A program made the position numbers and the translations under genes. From positions 10,434,001 through 10,498,000 of the forward strand of contig JAZBRS010000063.1 of the NCBI GenBank assembly GCA_037176725.1: 64,000 bases of DNA, given 5' to 3'. Every line of letters begins with the position of its first letter. Within the stretch, counting starts at the first letter, position 1. The notes under the pieces were generated by a model. That model searched no databases and was not told the origin of the DNA. It saw only the letters and a program-made list of their open reading frames with translations. This DNA comes from Posidonia oceanica (Eukaryota; Streptophyta; Magnoliopsida; Alismatales; Posidoniaceae). Positions 1 through 11,321 of the stretch are shown here, piece after piece.

Positions 1-3000
1 AGGGATGCTAAAATGCAAAGCTAAATGAATGCAGAATGCATGCAAGATGCAAGAAAAGACAAGAGGGGAATTTTTAGAAAAACAGAGGTTCAAATGCCAT
101 TTTTGAAAAGAGAAGGGGGCTAAAAGCAAATTTTCAAAAAAGGATGGGGCCCACAGGAGAGAGTTTTGAAAACAAGAGAGGGTAGAGGGTTATTTTGCAA
201 AAGATTGGGTTCAGAAAGCTATTTTGAAAAGAGGGCATGCATTGGAAGAAGTTTTGAAAACAAATGGAAATCAAAGGGTAATTTTGGAAAAAACTAGGGT
301 CTAAAGTGCAAATTTTCCAGAAAACAAGGTTCTGGGGAGTCTGGGAATGCAAGTGGAGGGTTTACATGTAATTTTGTAAGCATAGGAGCTAAGATGCAAC
401 TTTAGGGGCAAAACAGTCTTTTTACATGATTTTTAAAGGATGCAAGGACCTATGTGTAATTTTTGAATCATGCAGGGGTCAAATATGCAATTTTATATGG
501 TAAACATGCTCTGAAATCAGAAGACAGGACTGATGTGCAATTTTTGGGAAAAACAGGGTTAAAAATGCAATGCAATAAGCCAAAATGCATGGAAAACAGT
601 TACTGTCCATTTAAAATGGACCTACATGCAAAAATAAGAAAACAAGGGGGCAAATATGCAATGCAACAAGCAGAAATTAAAATTTAAACCTAAGTTCTAC
701 AGTGCAGAGGATGAAAGTGCAAAAATGAGAAAAGACAGGGTTCTGGAATGCAATATAATAAGGCAAAGTTCATGCATTTAAATTAAATAAACTACTGCAG
801 GACCGGGATGCAAAAATTAAAAACAGAGGGGCTAAAACATAAAAAATTACAACTAGAATGCACAGTAAAAGGACTGAAGGGCAAATACAGAGAAACACAA
901 ACACTTAATATAATTTAGCATGGTTTTAAATGAAAAAGACAGTAGATTAAATGATATAAGGACCAGAACGCAAAAATAAGAAAACTTAGACCAAACATGC
1001 AATATTTACTAGCAAACTATACAAACGGAAAAATAAATAAACAGTAAACGGCCGATGGCCGTGGGCACTGTAGCAGCAGGCTGCCAGCGCCCGCGACCGC
1101 CGACACAGGGCTGCTGGAGACGCGCGGGTGGGCGGAGGAGCTGCTCCTGACGCTGACGGAGGTCGGACGGTGCTCGGCGGAGGTCGACGCGGACTGGAAC
1201 GAGCTGGAGCAGTCGCCGGAGGTCTGCAGAGCTTCAGAAGCTTCGTCCGGCCGATCGACGCAGCGACGCTGCGTTCTGAGGGCCGGAGAACGTTCCTGAG
1301 ACCCGTGCGGACCTGAGGCAACCACCGGAGCTGTGTTCTGCTGGACGGAGCTGCGGGACGACCGGAGAACTGCACCGGAGAAGACGACCGGAGCGGCGAG
1401 CAGAAACGGGGCAGGAGGGCTGGAAACTTACTTCTAAGGGGCTGAGAAGCAACAGGGGGAGAAGAGGGAGCTGAGGGTGTGAAGAAATACCTGGCTCCGC
1501 GTCTGGAACGTGCTCCCAACCTCGGCAGTTCCGGAGCTGGCCGGCGACGTTCATCCAGTCGCTGCAGTGGTCGTTGGGCGCTCGCGGAGGTTGGAGCTAC
1601 TTCAGGACGATCTTCCGGTGCTTCCCAGACGTCCGGACGTGAGCTTCGAAGCTCGGAGCAGAATCTGGCACTTTTGGGTTCTCAGAAAGGAACCGGAGGT
1701 CGGAGGGGTTGTTTGCTGCTCGTCGGACCTGGTGGAGTCTTCCGGGAGGTAGCTGGAGGTCCGGAGAGTGATTCTGGGTGGTTGAATTGATTTTCTGGAG
1801 GCTGTGGGAAGAGTTTGCAGGTCGGCCGGATTTCTGATCAATGGGTGATGCAGGTGTTTGTGGTGAAGGTTTCGGTCTGTGATGGGGGAGAAGGCTGAAG
1901 GCTAGGTGTTTCTGAAAGGTGGAGGTCAGGCGAGTAACTTAGGAAGATTTGGGAAGATGGGACGGTCTGTGGTGGTGGGAATTTCAGGAGAGGAAGTGTT
2001 GGGTTGTAGTTGTCTTTTCGGGTGAAAGTTCGGGTGAGCTGGAGTGTTTACAGGGAAGGAAAAGGCTGGGAAATGGTGGAGGAGGAATGCTGGTGTGCTG
2101 GGTGAATTTGGGGGATGAAAATGGAAGGGAATTCGAGGCTGGAACGGACTGGTTTCGGGGAAAAAGAAGGGGAAAGGCTGCTGAATTCAGAGGGAGAAGA
2201 AGGATTTGTTTGCTTGGGAATTCTCTCTGGACTTCAGCTCTCTCTCCGGGATGCGAAGAACTCCCTCAGGCTCTCTCTTCCTGCTCTCTCCTTTCTGGAA
2301 TTGGAGGGTGAAGAGGAAGAGGAAAGGAGGTCGCTCAGGTGGGGAGAATGCTACTGATACTCTCTGGTTTCTCTCTCAGGTCTGCTGATAACTAACTGAT
2401 GAGCCCTGATCTCTCCTTCTCTCTCTCTAGATGATCAAAGGCGAAAAAAAGAGGAGATGACTGGAGGGTTATATCAGGAGGAGTTGCCGGTGTGCGCGCT
2501 GGGATTTTTGAATTCAACGGCGTCGCACTGCAGCTGAGGAGATGGGTGCCGGTGAGACGACGGGCATTGAATGCCTCCCGGAATTGGTGCTGAGAGAAGA
2601 GAGGAGCGGCGAGCTGCTGTGGACTGATGAGATGGAAGCTTCGAATTTTAAATGGTGGAGGGAGGGCTGTAGCTGGCCGCTCGCGGGAGAAAACGGTGGA
2701 GAGAAGAAAAAAAGAATGCAGAAGGTTGAGGAAGAAGAAGGAAGAAGGAGGCCGGACTGTGGGCCGAAGGAAAAAAGAAAAGAAATAAAGGAGGAAGGGA
2801 GAAACGGGCCAACGGGCCCAGTAAGGAAGGAAAAAGAAAGAAAATGAGGGAGGAAGAAGGAAAGAAAGAGAGGAAAAAGAAAGGAAATAAAATTAGAAAA
2901 ATAAATTAAAAATAAGTAAAAAATACTAGAGAGGTTGTGTTGTGAGTTAGGATTTTAATTAGATTTCTTAATGACTGTTTTGGGTTAATTAGTGTGTTTT

Positions 3001-4391
3001 GGGCTTGATTAGGGTTTTAAGGTTTTGGTCTTATTTTAATTAGTTTTCACTTGATTAAATGTTTGTTAAACCCTTTTTTAAATTATTTTAAAAATTGTGT
3101 TTCCCTTGTTGGACACTTAGGATATTGATTAGGATTTTTTAGGATTTATTTTCGTATTAATCAGGATTGGTTTTAGGTTTTTAAGTCTTAGTCTTCTTAG
3201 GGTTTTTTCTTTCTTAAGTCTTTTAAATTATGCTTTGATTTTTATTTGTTAATTTTTCTTGAAGTTTTTAGTTAGATTTTTCTAGTTTGATGGGGTGTTT
3301 TTAAGTCTTTCAAATGTGTTTTTCTTTTCCCTTTTTTAATTAAGTTTTTATGTTGTTCTTCTTATGTTTATTAGGTTAAGTTTTTTGCTTCTTTAATTAC
3401 TTGTTTTAGTGTTTGATTTTTAATTCTTCTTTTTAGGGTTTGTTTTTTAATTCTTCTGATGGGATTTTTACTCTTGGTGGGTTCTGATTTCATTTTAGTT
3501 TTTTTCTTGATTTTTCAGTGTTTTCTTTTGATTTGTTTTGCATTTTTTAGCTCACATGCTTGGTTTTCCTTCTAGCTTGATTTAGTTAAGTTTAGGTTTT
3601 TAATTGCTTGTTTAATGTTTTTTAATTGTTTTTCTTAGGATTCTGATTTGTTTCTTTTATGTTTTGGGGTTTTATAGATTTTTAGGGGTTTTTATGGATT
3701 TTTGCAAAAGAAAGAAAGGGGAAAAGAGAAAGAAGAAGAGAAGGGAAAAAGGAAGAATAAAGGAAAAAGAGATGAGTTGAAGGAAAAGGATTTTTTTGAA
3801 AATTAGGGAAAGTGTTAAAAATAAAGTAAAAATAGGAATAAGATAGAGGAAGGATAGAAGCACAAAGGGGGCCCACAGCCAGACTAGAGAAGGAGCAAGA
3901 AGGGGATGAAAAGAGAGATGATAATCAGGAGAGAGAGAGGAGAGAGAAAATGATAATCCCGGAGAGAGAAAAGGATAATTTGGGTGAATGGAGGTCTTAA
4001 AGGTCTTGGAATGGGATGAAAATTGGTGAGTGGGCAGTCTAGGGTTTGAGGTATTGGTTCTGAAGTTTTGGTTTGATTCTAAGAAGGTTTTGGAAGGGTT
4101 TTAAGGTGTAGAAAAAGGGGAGTTTTGCCTAGGTTTCCTAGGATTTTTGGGAATGGTCTAAGTTTGAGAGTTTCTAAGTTCTTGGGTAGGTTTGCTAAGT
4201 GGGTGTTGGTGGGTTTTCCTATGGATTTTGGTCAGGTTTTGAGCTTGGGAAGAGGGGTAAAGGCTTAGGTCAAGTTTGCTGGTTTTGAAGGGTAAAGAGG
4301 AGGGTTAGGGTTTGGTTTGTTTTGGGTTTGAGTCCAGCAATCACTAGGAGGGCTCCAAGTGGTCCAAGCCTGCCAAGATGGGGTGTCAACA
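1..4391 (-). repeat. 3' LTR of element A (truncated by window edge)
   Basis: On the minus strand this LTR starts TGTTGACACCCC at 4391 and runs leftward out of the window. It has a purine-rich/T-rich stretch (2800-4000 as read on the plus strand), a GC-rich block at about 1050-1760, and an AT-rich part full of short ATGCAAAA-like motifs (1-1020). Many open frames cross the GC-rich block in several frames and on both strands; they match no protein I recognise, and I treat them as a by-product of base composition. A donor-like GAAG|TAAGT motif lies on the minus strand at 1426-1434. Confidence 0.92.
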
Positions 4392-4459
4392 GATGCCCCT
4401 CCCTGAGCAAGGTCAAGCAGAGCAAGGCCGCTGCTCAGGGTTGACAAGACACCCCATCT
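4376..4459. other. Inverted repeat bracketing the polypurine tract of element A
   Basis: AGATGGGGTGTC at 4376-4387 (the first bases of the LTR) is matched exactly by GACACCCCATCT at 4448-4459 inside the element. A second pair lies inside it: CCCTGAGC 4401-4408 and GCTCAGGG 4433-4440. The PPT lies between the outer arms. Element B has the same arrangement with a paired base change, see 29362-29445. Confidence 0.8.
4392..4404 (-). other. Polypurine tract of element A
   Basis: On the minus strand AGGGAGGGGCATC lies directly before the LTR start TGTTGACACC. A purine-rich tract next to the 3' LTR primes plus-strand DNA synthesis in LTR retrotransposons. Element B has the same bases at its own LTR junction. 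Confidence 0.75.
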
Positions 4460-4934
4460 GACCGGCGGGAGCAGCGATTTGCTTTGGGCATGAGCTACTT
4501 ATTCGGCGGATGCACCGAAGATCGTAGCCCGTTGCCGCAATGCAAAATGCAGGGTGCAGATGGATGAATGCTAAGTGTGTAATGCGTGCTAATGCAAATG
4601 CAATGCAAGAGTTAGTACAAAAGTTAGCCAATTAGAAGAAAATGCTGATGCTGTGCAAGTGAGGTCAATGATACTAAAGTAGTATGCAATGCTAGCTGAG
4701 AAGATGCAGAGATGATGCAAGAGAAAATACTAAATGGACGCGATGTGGCGCAAGGATCTGGCAGGAAAGCCAGACTTGCGTGACAAAGCGAGGGAAAACA
4801 GGGTGCAGCTCGTCCCTGCCCGGGGAGCAAGCTAGCAGAAGAGAAAAGAGGGGTGCGAGGGGAGAGAGGCCAACTCTCCTATCGCAAAAAAGGAGGTGCA
4901 TGACCTTGCCTTCCTGGGGCAAGGTCACGCCAAA
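4460..4934 (-). other. 3' untranslated internal region of element A
   Basis: This stretch, next to the PPT, has no convincing reading frame. Its first about 90 bases (including ttattcggyggatgcaccga) are also found in element B after 29446, so it is a conserved part of the 3' end. The rest is rich in ATGCAA-type motifs. Confidence 0.5.
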
Positions 4935-5945
4935 AAGGGTGATAAGGTGACGGGCTTATCGTCCGGATAGTTTACGGTCCTATCAACCGGGAGTGATAGT
5001 TTAGGTTATCAGCCTAGAGCGATAGTTTAGGTTATCAGCCTGGAGTGATAGTTTAGGTTATCAGCCTAGAGCAGTTGTGAGTGATAGTTACTGGATATCA
5101 GCCGTATAACATGGTTGTGTGGGATAGTTTACAGTCCTATCAACTGGCAGATAGTTTACAGACCTATCAACTGGCGGATAGTTTACAGACCTATCAACTG
5201 GCGAATAGTTTACAGACCTATCAACTGGAAGCCACAAACCATGAGTGATAGTTACTGGATATCAGCCGTATAACGCAAATGCCGGATAGTTTACAGTCCT
5301 ATCAACTGGAGCGATAGTTTACAGACCTATCAACTGGCGGATAGTTTACAGTCCTATCAACTGGCGGATAGTTTACAGTCCTATCAACTGGAAACGGCAT
5401 TGCGAGGGACAGTTACTGGGTGTCAGCCGTATAACATGATTGCGCGTGATAGTTTAGGATATCAGCCTAACGATAGTTTACAGTCCTATCAACTGAAACG
5501 ATAGTTTACAGTCCTATCAACTGGCGGATAGTTTACAGGCCTATCAACTGGAAGGCGCAATGATGAGGGATAGTTAGTGGATATCAGCCGTATAATGCAA
5601 TTGCTGGTGATAGTTTAGGATATCAGCCTAACGATAGTTTACAGTCCTATCAACTGGTGGATAGTTTACAGACCTATCAACTGGTGGATAGTTTACAGAC
5701 CTATCAACTGGAAACCGCAATTGCAAGGGACAGTTACTGGATGTCAGCCGTATAACACAACTGTGGGCTAACCATGGATCGGCCCAGATGATAGTTTAGG
5801 TTATCAGCCTAAGAGTGCTTGATTGTTGATAGTTTAGGATATTAGCCTGAGAGTGCTTGATTGTTGATAGTTTAGGATATCAGCCTGAGAGTGCTTGATT
5901 GTTGATAGTTTAGGATATCAGCTTGAGAGTGCTTGATTGTTGATA
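4935..5945. repeat. Tandem stem-loop repeats, element A 3' region
   Basis: Roughly 25-bp units of the type gatagtttacagtcctatcaa recur more than 20 times, mixed with gatagtttaggttatcagcct and gttactggatatcagccg variants. Most units can fold: GATAG pairs with CTATC, and AGG with CCT around TTATCAG. The first unit (4941-4960) is GATAAG, an 8-base loop, CTTATC. Tandem repeats between pol and the 3' LTR are known in Tat/Ogre elements. Confidence 0.85.
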
Positions 5946-6365
5946 AGAGGGGACGAGATCATGATGAGAGTTACTGTTAAAGAGAGGGTGAGATCATGAT
6001 GAGAATTACTGCTAAAGAGGGGGGTGAGATCATGATGAGAGTTATTGCTAAAGAGGGGATGAGGTAATGATGAGAGTTATTGCTAAAGAGGGGGTGAGAT
6101 CATGATGAGAGTTATTGCTAAAGAGGGGGGTGAGATCATGATGAGAGTTATTGCTAAAGAGGGGATGAGGTAATGATGAGAGTTATTGCTAAAGAGGGGG
6201 TGAGATCATGATGAGAGTTATCGCTAAAGAGGGGATGAGATCATGATGAGAGCTATTGCTAAAGAGGGGATGAGATAATGATGAGAATTACTGTTAAAGA
6301 GGAGGTGAGATCATGATGAGATAAAGAGGGGGATGAGGTAATGATGAGATAAAGAGGGGATGAGG
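5946..6365. repeat. 35-bp tandem repeats, element A 3' region
   Basis: About a dozen copies of a unit near gagggggtgagatcatgat followed by gagagttattgctaaa, period about 35 bp. The units differ at few positions. Long open frames read on the minus strand across this array are repeats of the unit and are not taken as genes. Confidence 0.85.
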
Positions 6366-7063
6366 TAATGATGAGAATGATTGGTTGATAAGATATCGGA
6401 CTTATCGACCGGCAAAGAGGGGATGAGGTAATGATGAGATAAAGAGGGGATGAGGTAATGATGAAATAAAGAGGGGGATGAGGTAATGATGAGATAAAGA
6501 GGGGGATGAGGTAATGATGAGAATGATTGGTTGATAAGATATCGGACTTATCGGCCGGCAAAGAGGGGATGAGGTAATGATGAGATAAAGAGGGGGATGA
6601 GGTAATGATGAGATAAAGAGGGGATGAGGTAATGATGAGAATGATTGGTTGATATCGGACTTATCGGCCGGCAAAGAGGGGATGAGGTAATGATGAGATA
6701 AAGAGGGGATGAGGTAATGATGAGAATGATTGGTTGATAAGATATCGGACTTATCGACCGGCAAAGAGGGGATGAGGTAATGATGAGATAAAGAGGGGAT
6801 GAGGTAATGATGAAATAAAGAGGGGGATGAGGTAATGATGAGATAAAGAGGGGGATGAGGTAATGATGAGAATGATTGGTTGATAAGATATCGGACTTAT
6901 CGGCCGGCAAAGAGGGGATGAGGTAATGATGAGATAAAGAGGGGGATGAGGTAATGATGAGATAAAGAGGGGATGAGGTAATGATGAGAATGATTGGTTG
7001 ATATCGGACTTATCGGCCGGCAAAGAGGGGATGAGGTAATGATGAGAAGAAATCATCCTATGA
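6366..7063. repeat. Two-copy 349-bp higher-order repeat
   Basis: A 349-bp block made of about 25-bp gatgaggtaatgatgagataaa units and hairpins (GATAAG, loop ATATCGGA, CTTATC) occurs twice. The motif ttggttgata is at 6381 and again at 6730. Reading the two copies side by side I find no difference until about 7044. Confidence 0.85.
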
Positions 7064-7189
7064 CACCAGGAATATCATAGGGGAAAGAGGGGAAGAATGA
7101 TACCAAGGGGCGATCAAAAGATGCCCCTGGTGTTGGGATGACACCAGGGGCTGGCCAACGCGTCCTTGGCATCGAAAGCAGGGGGTGAT
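7064..7189. other. Spacer with a perfect 10-bp hairpin (7124-7150)
   Basis: CCCCTGGTGT at 7124-7133 and ACACCAGGGG at 7141-7150 form a perfect stem around a 7-base loop. A related stem occurs three times in element B at 30761-31300. No reading frame is supported here. Confidence 0.75.
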
Positions 7190-7500
7190 GACAAGATTGT
7201 CGTGCTTGTCAGACGAGTAGTTTGGGGTACCAGCCCGCTGGGGACTCAGCTGGGGATGATCAGCTGAGGATGATGACAGGTTGACGGACCTTTCGCCGAG
7301 CAGTTTGGGGTGCCAGCCCGCTGGGGACTCAGCTGGGGATGATCAGCTGAGGAGGATGACAGGTTGACGGACCTTTCGCCGAGCAGTTTGGGGTACTAGC
7401 CCCCTGGGGATTCAGTTGGGGATGATCAGCTGAGGAGGATGACAGGTTGACGGACCTTTCGCCGAGCAGTTTGGGGTGCTAGCCCGCTGGGGATGATGAT
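7190..7500. repeat. 83-bp tandem repeats, element A 3' region
   Basis: The motif cagtttgggg or a close variant occurs at 7301, 7384 and 7467, with a partial unit at about 7214. Each unit carries gacaggttgacggaccttt, a CAGCTG...CAGCTG inverted pair, and ggtgccagcccg. The same gaca/gataggttgacggacc module appears in element B. Confidence 0.8.
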
Positions 7501-7802
7501 CCAGCTGGGGGCGACCAGCTGGGGACGCCAGATGGCGTAGCTTGACGACGCGGGTCCGTAGAGGTTCTGGACTCCGGATTGGGTGCTGGGGACTTTGCTG
7601 CATTGTGATGGCTGCAAGTCTGGCCAGAGGGCCTGAGATGATGATGATAATGAATATGCAACGCATTGAACAGTCTTGAAGTGCAAGCAAGTAGCAGAAA
7701 CAGTTTTTTCATTGATAAAGCTTGATGAGTACAATGCCTGTGGCAGGCCAAAAGATGTACAGCACGACTTGAAAGAAGACCACATGATGATTGCACAATG
7801 GC
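7501..7802 (-). other. Spacer between repeat array and the mobile-domain frame
   Basis: No recognisable gene or repeat array. It is downstream (minus strand) of the stop codon of the plant-mobile-domain-like frame and may be its 3' untranslated part. Confidence 0.4.
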
Positions 7803-9005
7803 CTAGTCAGTTCGGGCCTTCTTCGACTGCCTGGAGTCGGGGAATAGGGGGCCGCCTGGCGGGATCTCAGAAATAGGCCAGAGCTCTCGGACTTCAGCTT
7901 CATATTCTGGGGTGCATCCTACACCTCTCACAGCTGCAATGTCTGTTGATTGGACCCCATGCTGCATCAGACTAGCGAGCTTCTTGGTTGGGGCAGTTGT
8001 GCTGAGAGGGTACATCTGTAGAAGCTCGGGCGCTGTACTGTCAATGAAGGCGCCCTGTTGGAAGCCGAACTGGCGCATGACCCTGATTGGATGGTACTCT
8101 ACGCCTGCTGTGAAGCCTGGTAGAATGATCAGCCGCGCGTCGCGTGCCCTGAAGAAGACAGTAAATGGCTCAGCTACAGAGGGGACAATACGCCAGGTTA
8201 CAGCGTCGTCAGTCAATGCTGATAGCTTCTCGTATTCTTCTTTGACGCTCTTTTCTGTCTTGGCACGGGCGCTGCTGCAGTAAGCTTCAAAGGCATGCAC
8301 TTGAGGGCACAAGAGGTTCGTCTCTAAGTGCGCGGTCAGCCAGACTTGTATGAGTGCTCCGCAACCGTGGAAGTGGCGGCAGCGATGAGAGATGCGGTCC
8401 AACCCGCGATAGGTTTCTGCTAGAACAACTGGTGCCAGGTCTATGTGCTAGGTCACCACAGCTAATGCAATTTCTGCAACCTCAATGGCCACCGTTAGTC
8501 GGCCATGAGTAAAGATCAGCTCGCCTAGGAAGCGGATAACAAATCCTCGGAGCCACAGCTCATCTCCGAGTTCTGCGCGCTTGTTCATGATATCATCGAA
8601 GTGCGCAAGGCGAAGCATAGGTTCAGGCCCACCGGTGCAGATTAGTTTCTGTTGGCAGGTTCGAGTGGGGAGCCCAGTTAGTTGGCTCAGGACCTTGAGA
8701 TATCCATCTCGCCTCATGAAAACAGGCGGCCCCAGGATCTTGGAAAAGCCGCAGATCCGACGCACCTCTTCCAGTGTAGGTGTTAGCTCAGTTTTGCCAA
8801 AGCGAAAGACATGGTGCGCCGGTTTCCAGAATCTTGCGGCGGCACACAGAAGGTGACGGCTGACTTCCACGTCAGCGGCCTTCAGCAGTTTAGTTGGGAT
8901 CCCCCAGAGGCGCAGCTTCTCACAGTCTTCCTGAGTAAGCCTGTCGATCCATTCTCACAGGGTTTCCGAGCAGTGTGCGGGAGTCAGCAGAGTTGGGAAG
9001 CCCAT
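7803..9005 (-). pseudogene. Plant mobile domain (DUF7745-like) frame, two in-frame stops
   Basis: From an ATG at 9005 the minus strand keeps one frame of about 400 codons to a TAG at 7803-7805, broken only by TGA at 8955-8957 and TAG at 8448-8450. The conceptual product has features I recognise from plant mobile domain/DUF7745 proteins: AAARFWKPAHHVFRFGKTEL followed by TPTLEEV near the N-terminus, then LAPVVLAETYRGLD and, further on, GCGALIQVWLTAHL. This domain is known from plant host proteins of the MAIN/MAIL type and from transposons; its biochemical role is unsettled. The frame lies between integrase and the 3' LTR, in the same direction as gag-pol, where other lineages carry env-like genes. 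The stop codons look like C-to-T decay. The family call rests on remembered motif patterns. Confidence 0.75.
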
Positions 9006-10460
9006 TGCGCTGATCGCAGAGACACAGGCTGATAGCTGCAGAGCTTGAAGGTACCTGCTATCAATAAACAGTCAGATCTCACAGGTATGTAGTCATTGAC
9101 AACAAGCAGAAGCTGAGACTAAAAATGTAGTTCCATATGCGTCATAGCAGTCAATAACAGAACATAGCAATTAAGCACAGATAAGCAAGGGGATTATGCA
9201 GCAGTCTTGCGGACACGGGGGCGAGGGCCGGCAGGAGATCTGGACCAGCGCAGCTCGAGTGGCGTCGATATGCTCTGCTGGGGAGGAGTACTGTCTCAGG
9301 GCCGAAGCGCGTTGCAGAGCGGGGGAAATTGATAGGAAAAGGAATGATAGAAGAAGATGCATGTATGCATGATGCAGGTGATATGCTTATGAAGATGAGT
9401 TGTATGCTTGGATGAATGAGTATGCTTGGATAGATGAGTATGCTTGGATGCCCTCAGCATACGGAGTGCTTTGGTGCCCGCTGCAAAGGAAGGGAGTGGT
9501 CCCTGACTCACTGGGCTCTACCTAGACTCTTGGCTTGCTGGTGGCGCTCCGGAACGGGTGTTGGCATTGTACAGGTGGTGGTGTGGTGAGGACAGGCTAT
9601 TTGGCCAAACTCTCAAGACCTACACCTATTCTTTCAGCTCTCTTTTTTTTTTGATTGATTTCTCCCTCATAGGCATGCAGTCTTTCTCTGCCCCTAGCTA
9701 GGAGAAGGGTGAATGTTTGCTCTTGAAGGGATGTGGTAGATTCTTTCAAGCTCGACATGTTGGGGATCTCTAGCATGGGGGATAATAGTGCCTGTGTTTT
9801 TCGGGCTGCATTTTCCTCTTCTTTTTTTTTTTTTTTTTGCTTTGCTTGCTTTTTCCCCTTTTTTTTTTGGTTTTTTGTTCTATCTCTTTTCTCCTTTTTT
9901 TTTGTTCGTTGTTTTGCTTTTCTCTTTTTTTTTTCAGGCTTTTGCTATCCCCATTTTGGTGGCAAAAGGAGGTGTTCGACATGTGATGGATCTAGGCTTT
10001 GGGTCTGCTGTGTGATGGGTAGAAGGAGCAGGGTTAGACTGCACACCCCTATCTCTAGGGCCGACTTCTGTCTTCATCTTCTATTCCTTGGGTGTGCCCA
10101 AACCTAGGTGTCTACTCTCGCTTTTTCTAGACTCACATCCTAACATTTTTTCTCCCTCAGAGGTGTATGTCCTTGCGAGATTAGGCGGTTCGCCTGTCCT
10201 CGTTGGCGGTGGCTCCCTCACTAGCTAAGACATCTGAGTAGTGCCAGGTGAGGTAGGGTGACTCTTTCCAGAGCAGGCAAGCACTTCCGATTTTCATCAC
10301 CGGGCAAGGGATACAATGCTTGAGAGGGTGACGATGATGATTTTGGGGAGAGAGAATGCAAGAGTTGAAAGGATGACGATGATGATTTGAATAGATGTGG
10401 CAAGAGGCGAGAATGCAAGTGCAAGTGGGAGAAGGGCATCCGCAACGGGGCCACTTTCGG
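9006..10460 (-). other. Non-coding spacer between integrase and the mobile-domain frame
   Basis: No supported gene. It contains homopolymer-rich sequence at 9640-9940, T-runs on the plus strand and hence A-rich in the element's sense, and a short variable repeat of tatgcttggatgaatgag near 9390-9450. Element B does not share this stretch. Confidence 0.45.
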
Positions 10461-11321
10461 CTACTGATAGTACTTCTTTAGATAGCAGAGGTTGACGGGC
10501 TCAGACTGCTCGACCTGGTCCATATCCTCAAGAGTTGCAGCGCCTCCCGAAAAGATCTGCTTGACCACAAAGGGGCCACGCCAGTTGGGTCGGAATTTCC
10601 CTCGACCGTCAGGCAAATGAATGGCACGCAAGACAAGGTCCCCTGGCTGAAAGTTTCTGGGCTGGACCTTCTTCACGAATGCTCTGGCCATCCTCTTCTG
10701 ATAGCAGTGAGCGTTGTGCATAGCTTGCAGTCTGCGCTCATCAATTAAGTTCAGTTGGATGCAGCGGTCTTCGACCCATTCTGCCTCTTCCAACTCAGCT
10801 TCTCGTAGGATCCGCAGAGAGGGGATCTCTACTTCAACAGGTAACACCGCTTCCATTCCGTACACCAGAGAGTACGGGGTGGCTCCTGTAGAGGTCCGAA
10901 TTGATGTCCTGTACGCCCAGAGTGCGTACGGGAGCTTGTCGTGCCAATCCTTGTGGGTTTCTGCCATTTTCTTCAGAATCTTGACAATGTTCTTGTTTGC
11001 AGACTCCACAGCTCCGTTCATCTGTGGCCGATAGGGCGAGGATCGATGATGCTTGATCTTAAGACTCTGCAGGAATTCCTCGATCCTTTTGGCAATGAAG
11101 TTTGTGCCATTATCAGAGATGACTGAGTGCGGGACCCCATATCGGGCAATGATATTGTTTCTGATAAATTTTTCTGTTGCCGCATCGGTGACTGTTCTGT
11201 AAGAGGCTGCTTCCACCCACTTGGTAAAGTAATCGATCGCTACCAGAATGTAACGATGACCATTTGAAGCAGCAGGGTGGATGGCGCCAATGACATCGAT
11301 CCCCAGGTGGAGAAAGGCCAC
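10461..11321 (-). pseudogene. Integrase catalytic core and C-terminus (element A pol)
   Basis: The 286-residue frame holds the whole retroviral-type integrase core. The acidic triad is D9 (GIDVIGAI), D70 (ISDNGTNF) and E106 (NGAVESANK), with exactly 35 residues between the last two, the D,D35E spacing. A GPY/F-like module follows (NWRGPFVVKQ), and the frame ends in CYLKKYYQ. Integrase inserts the DNA copy into the chromosome. The core is separated from its zinc-binding part by a single-base deletion in a run of C at 11301-11304; restoring the reading frame there is an inference from the usual family pattern. Confidence 0.9.

Noticed and set aside
986..1841. Overlapping open frames in the GC-rich LTR block, both strands
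   Set aside because: They are open in several frames at once, repeat in both LTR copies and match no family; GC-rich low-stop composition explains them.
6259..7056. Four minus-strand frames of 100-120 codons rich in ITSSP/HHYLIP
   Set aside because: They are translations of the tandem repeats.
4935..7500. CRISPR-like array
   Set aside because: Units are contiguous and variable without unique spacers, and the context is a plant retrotransposon.
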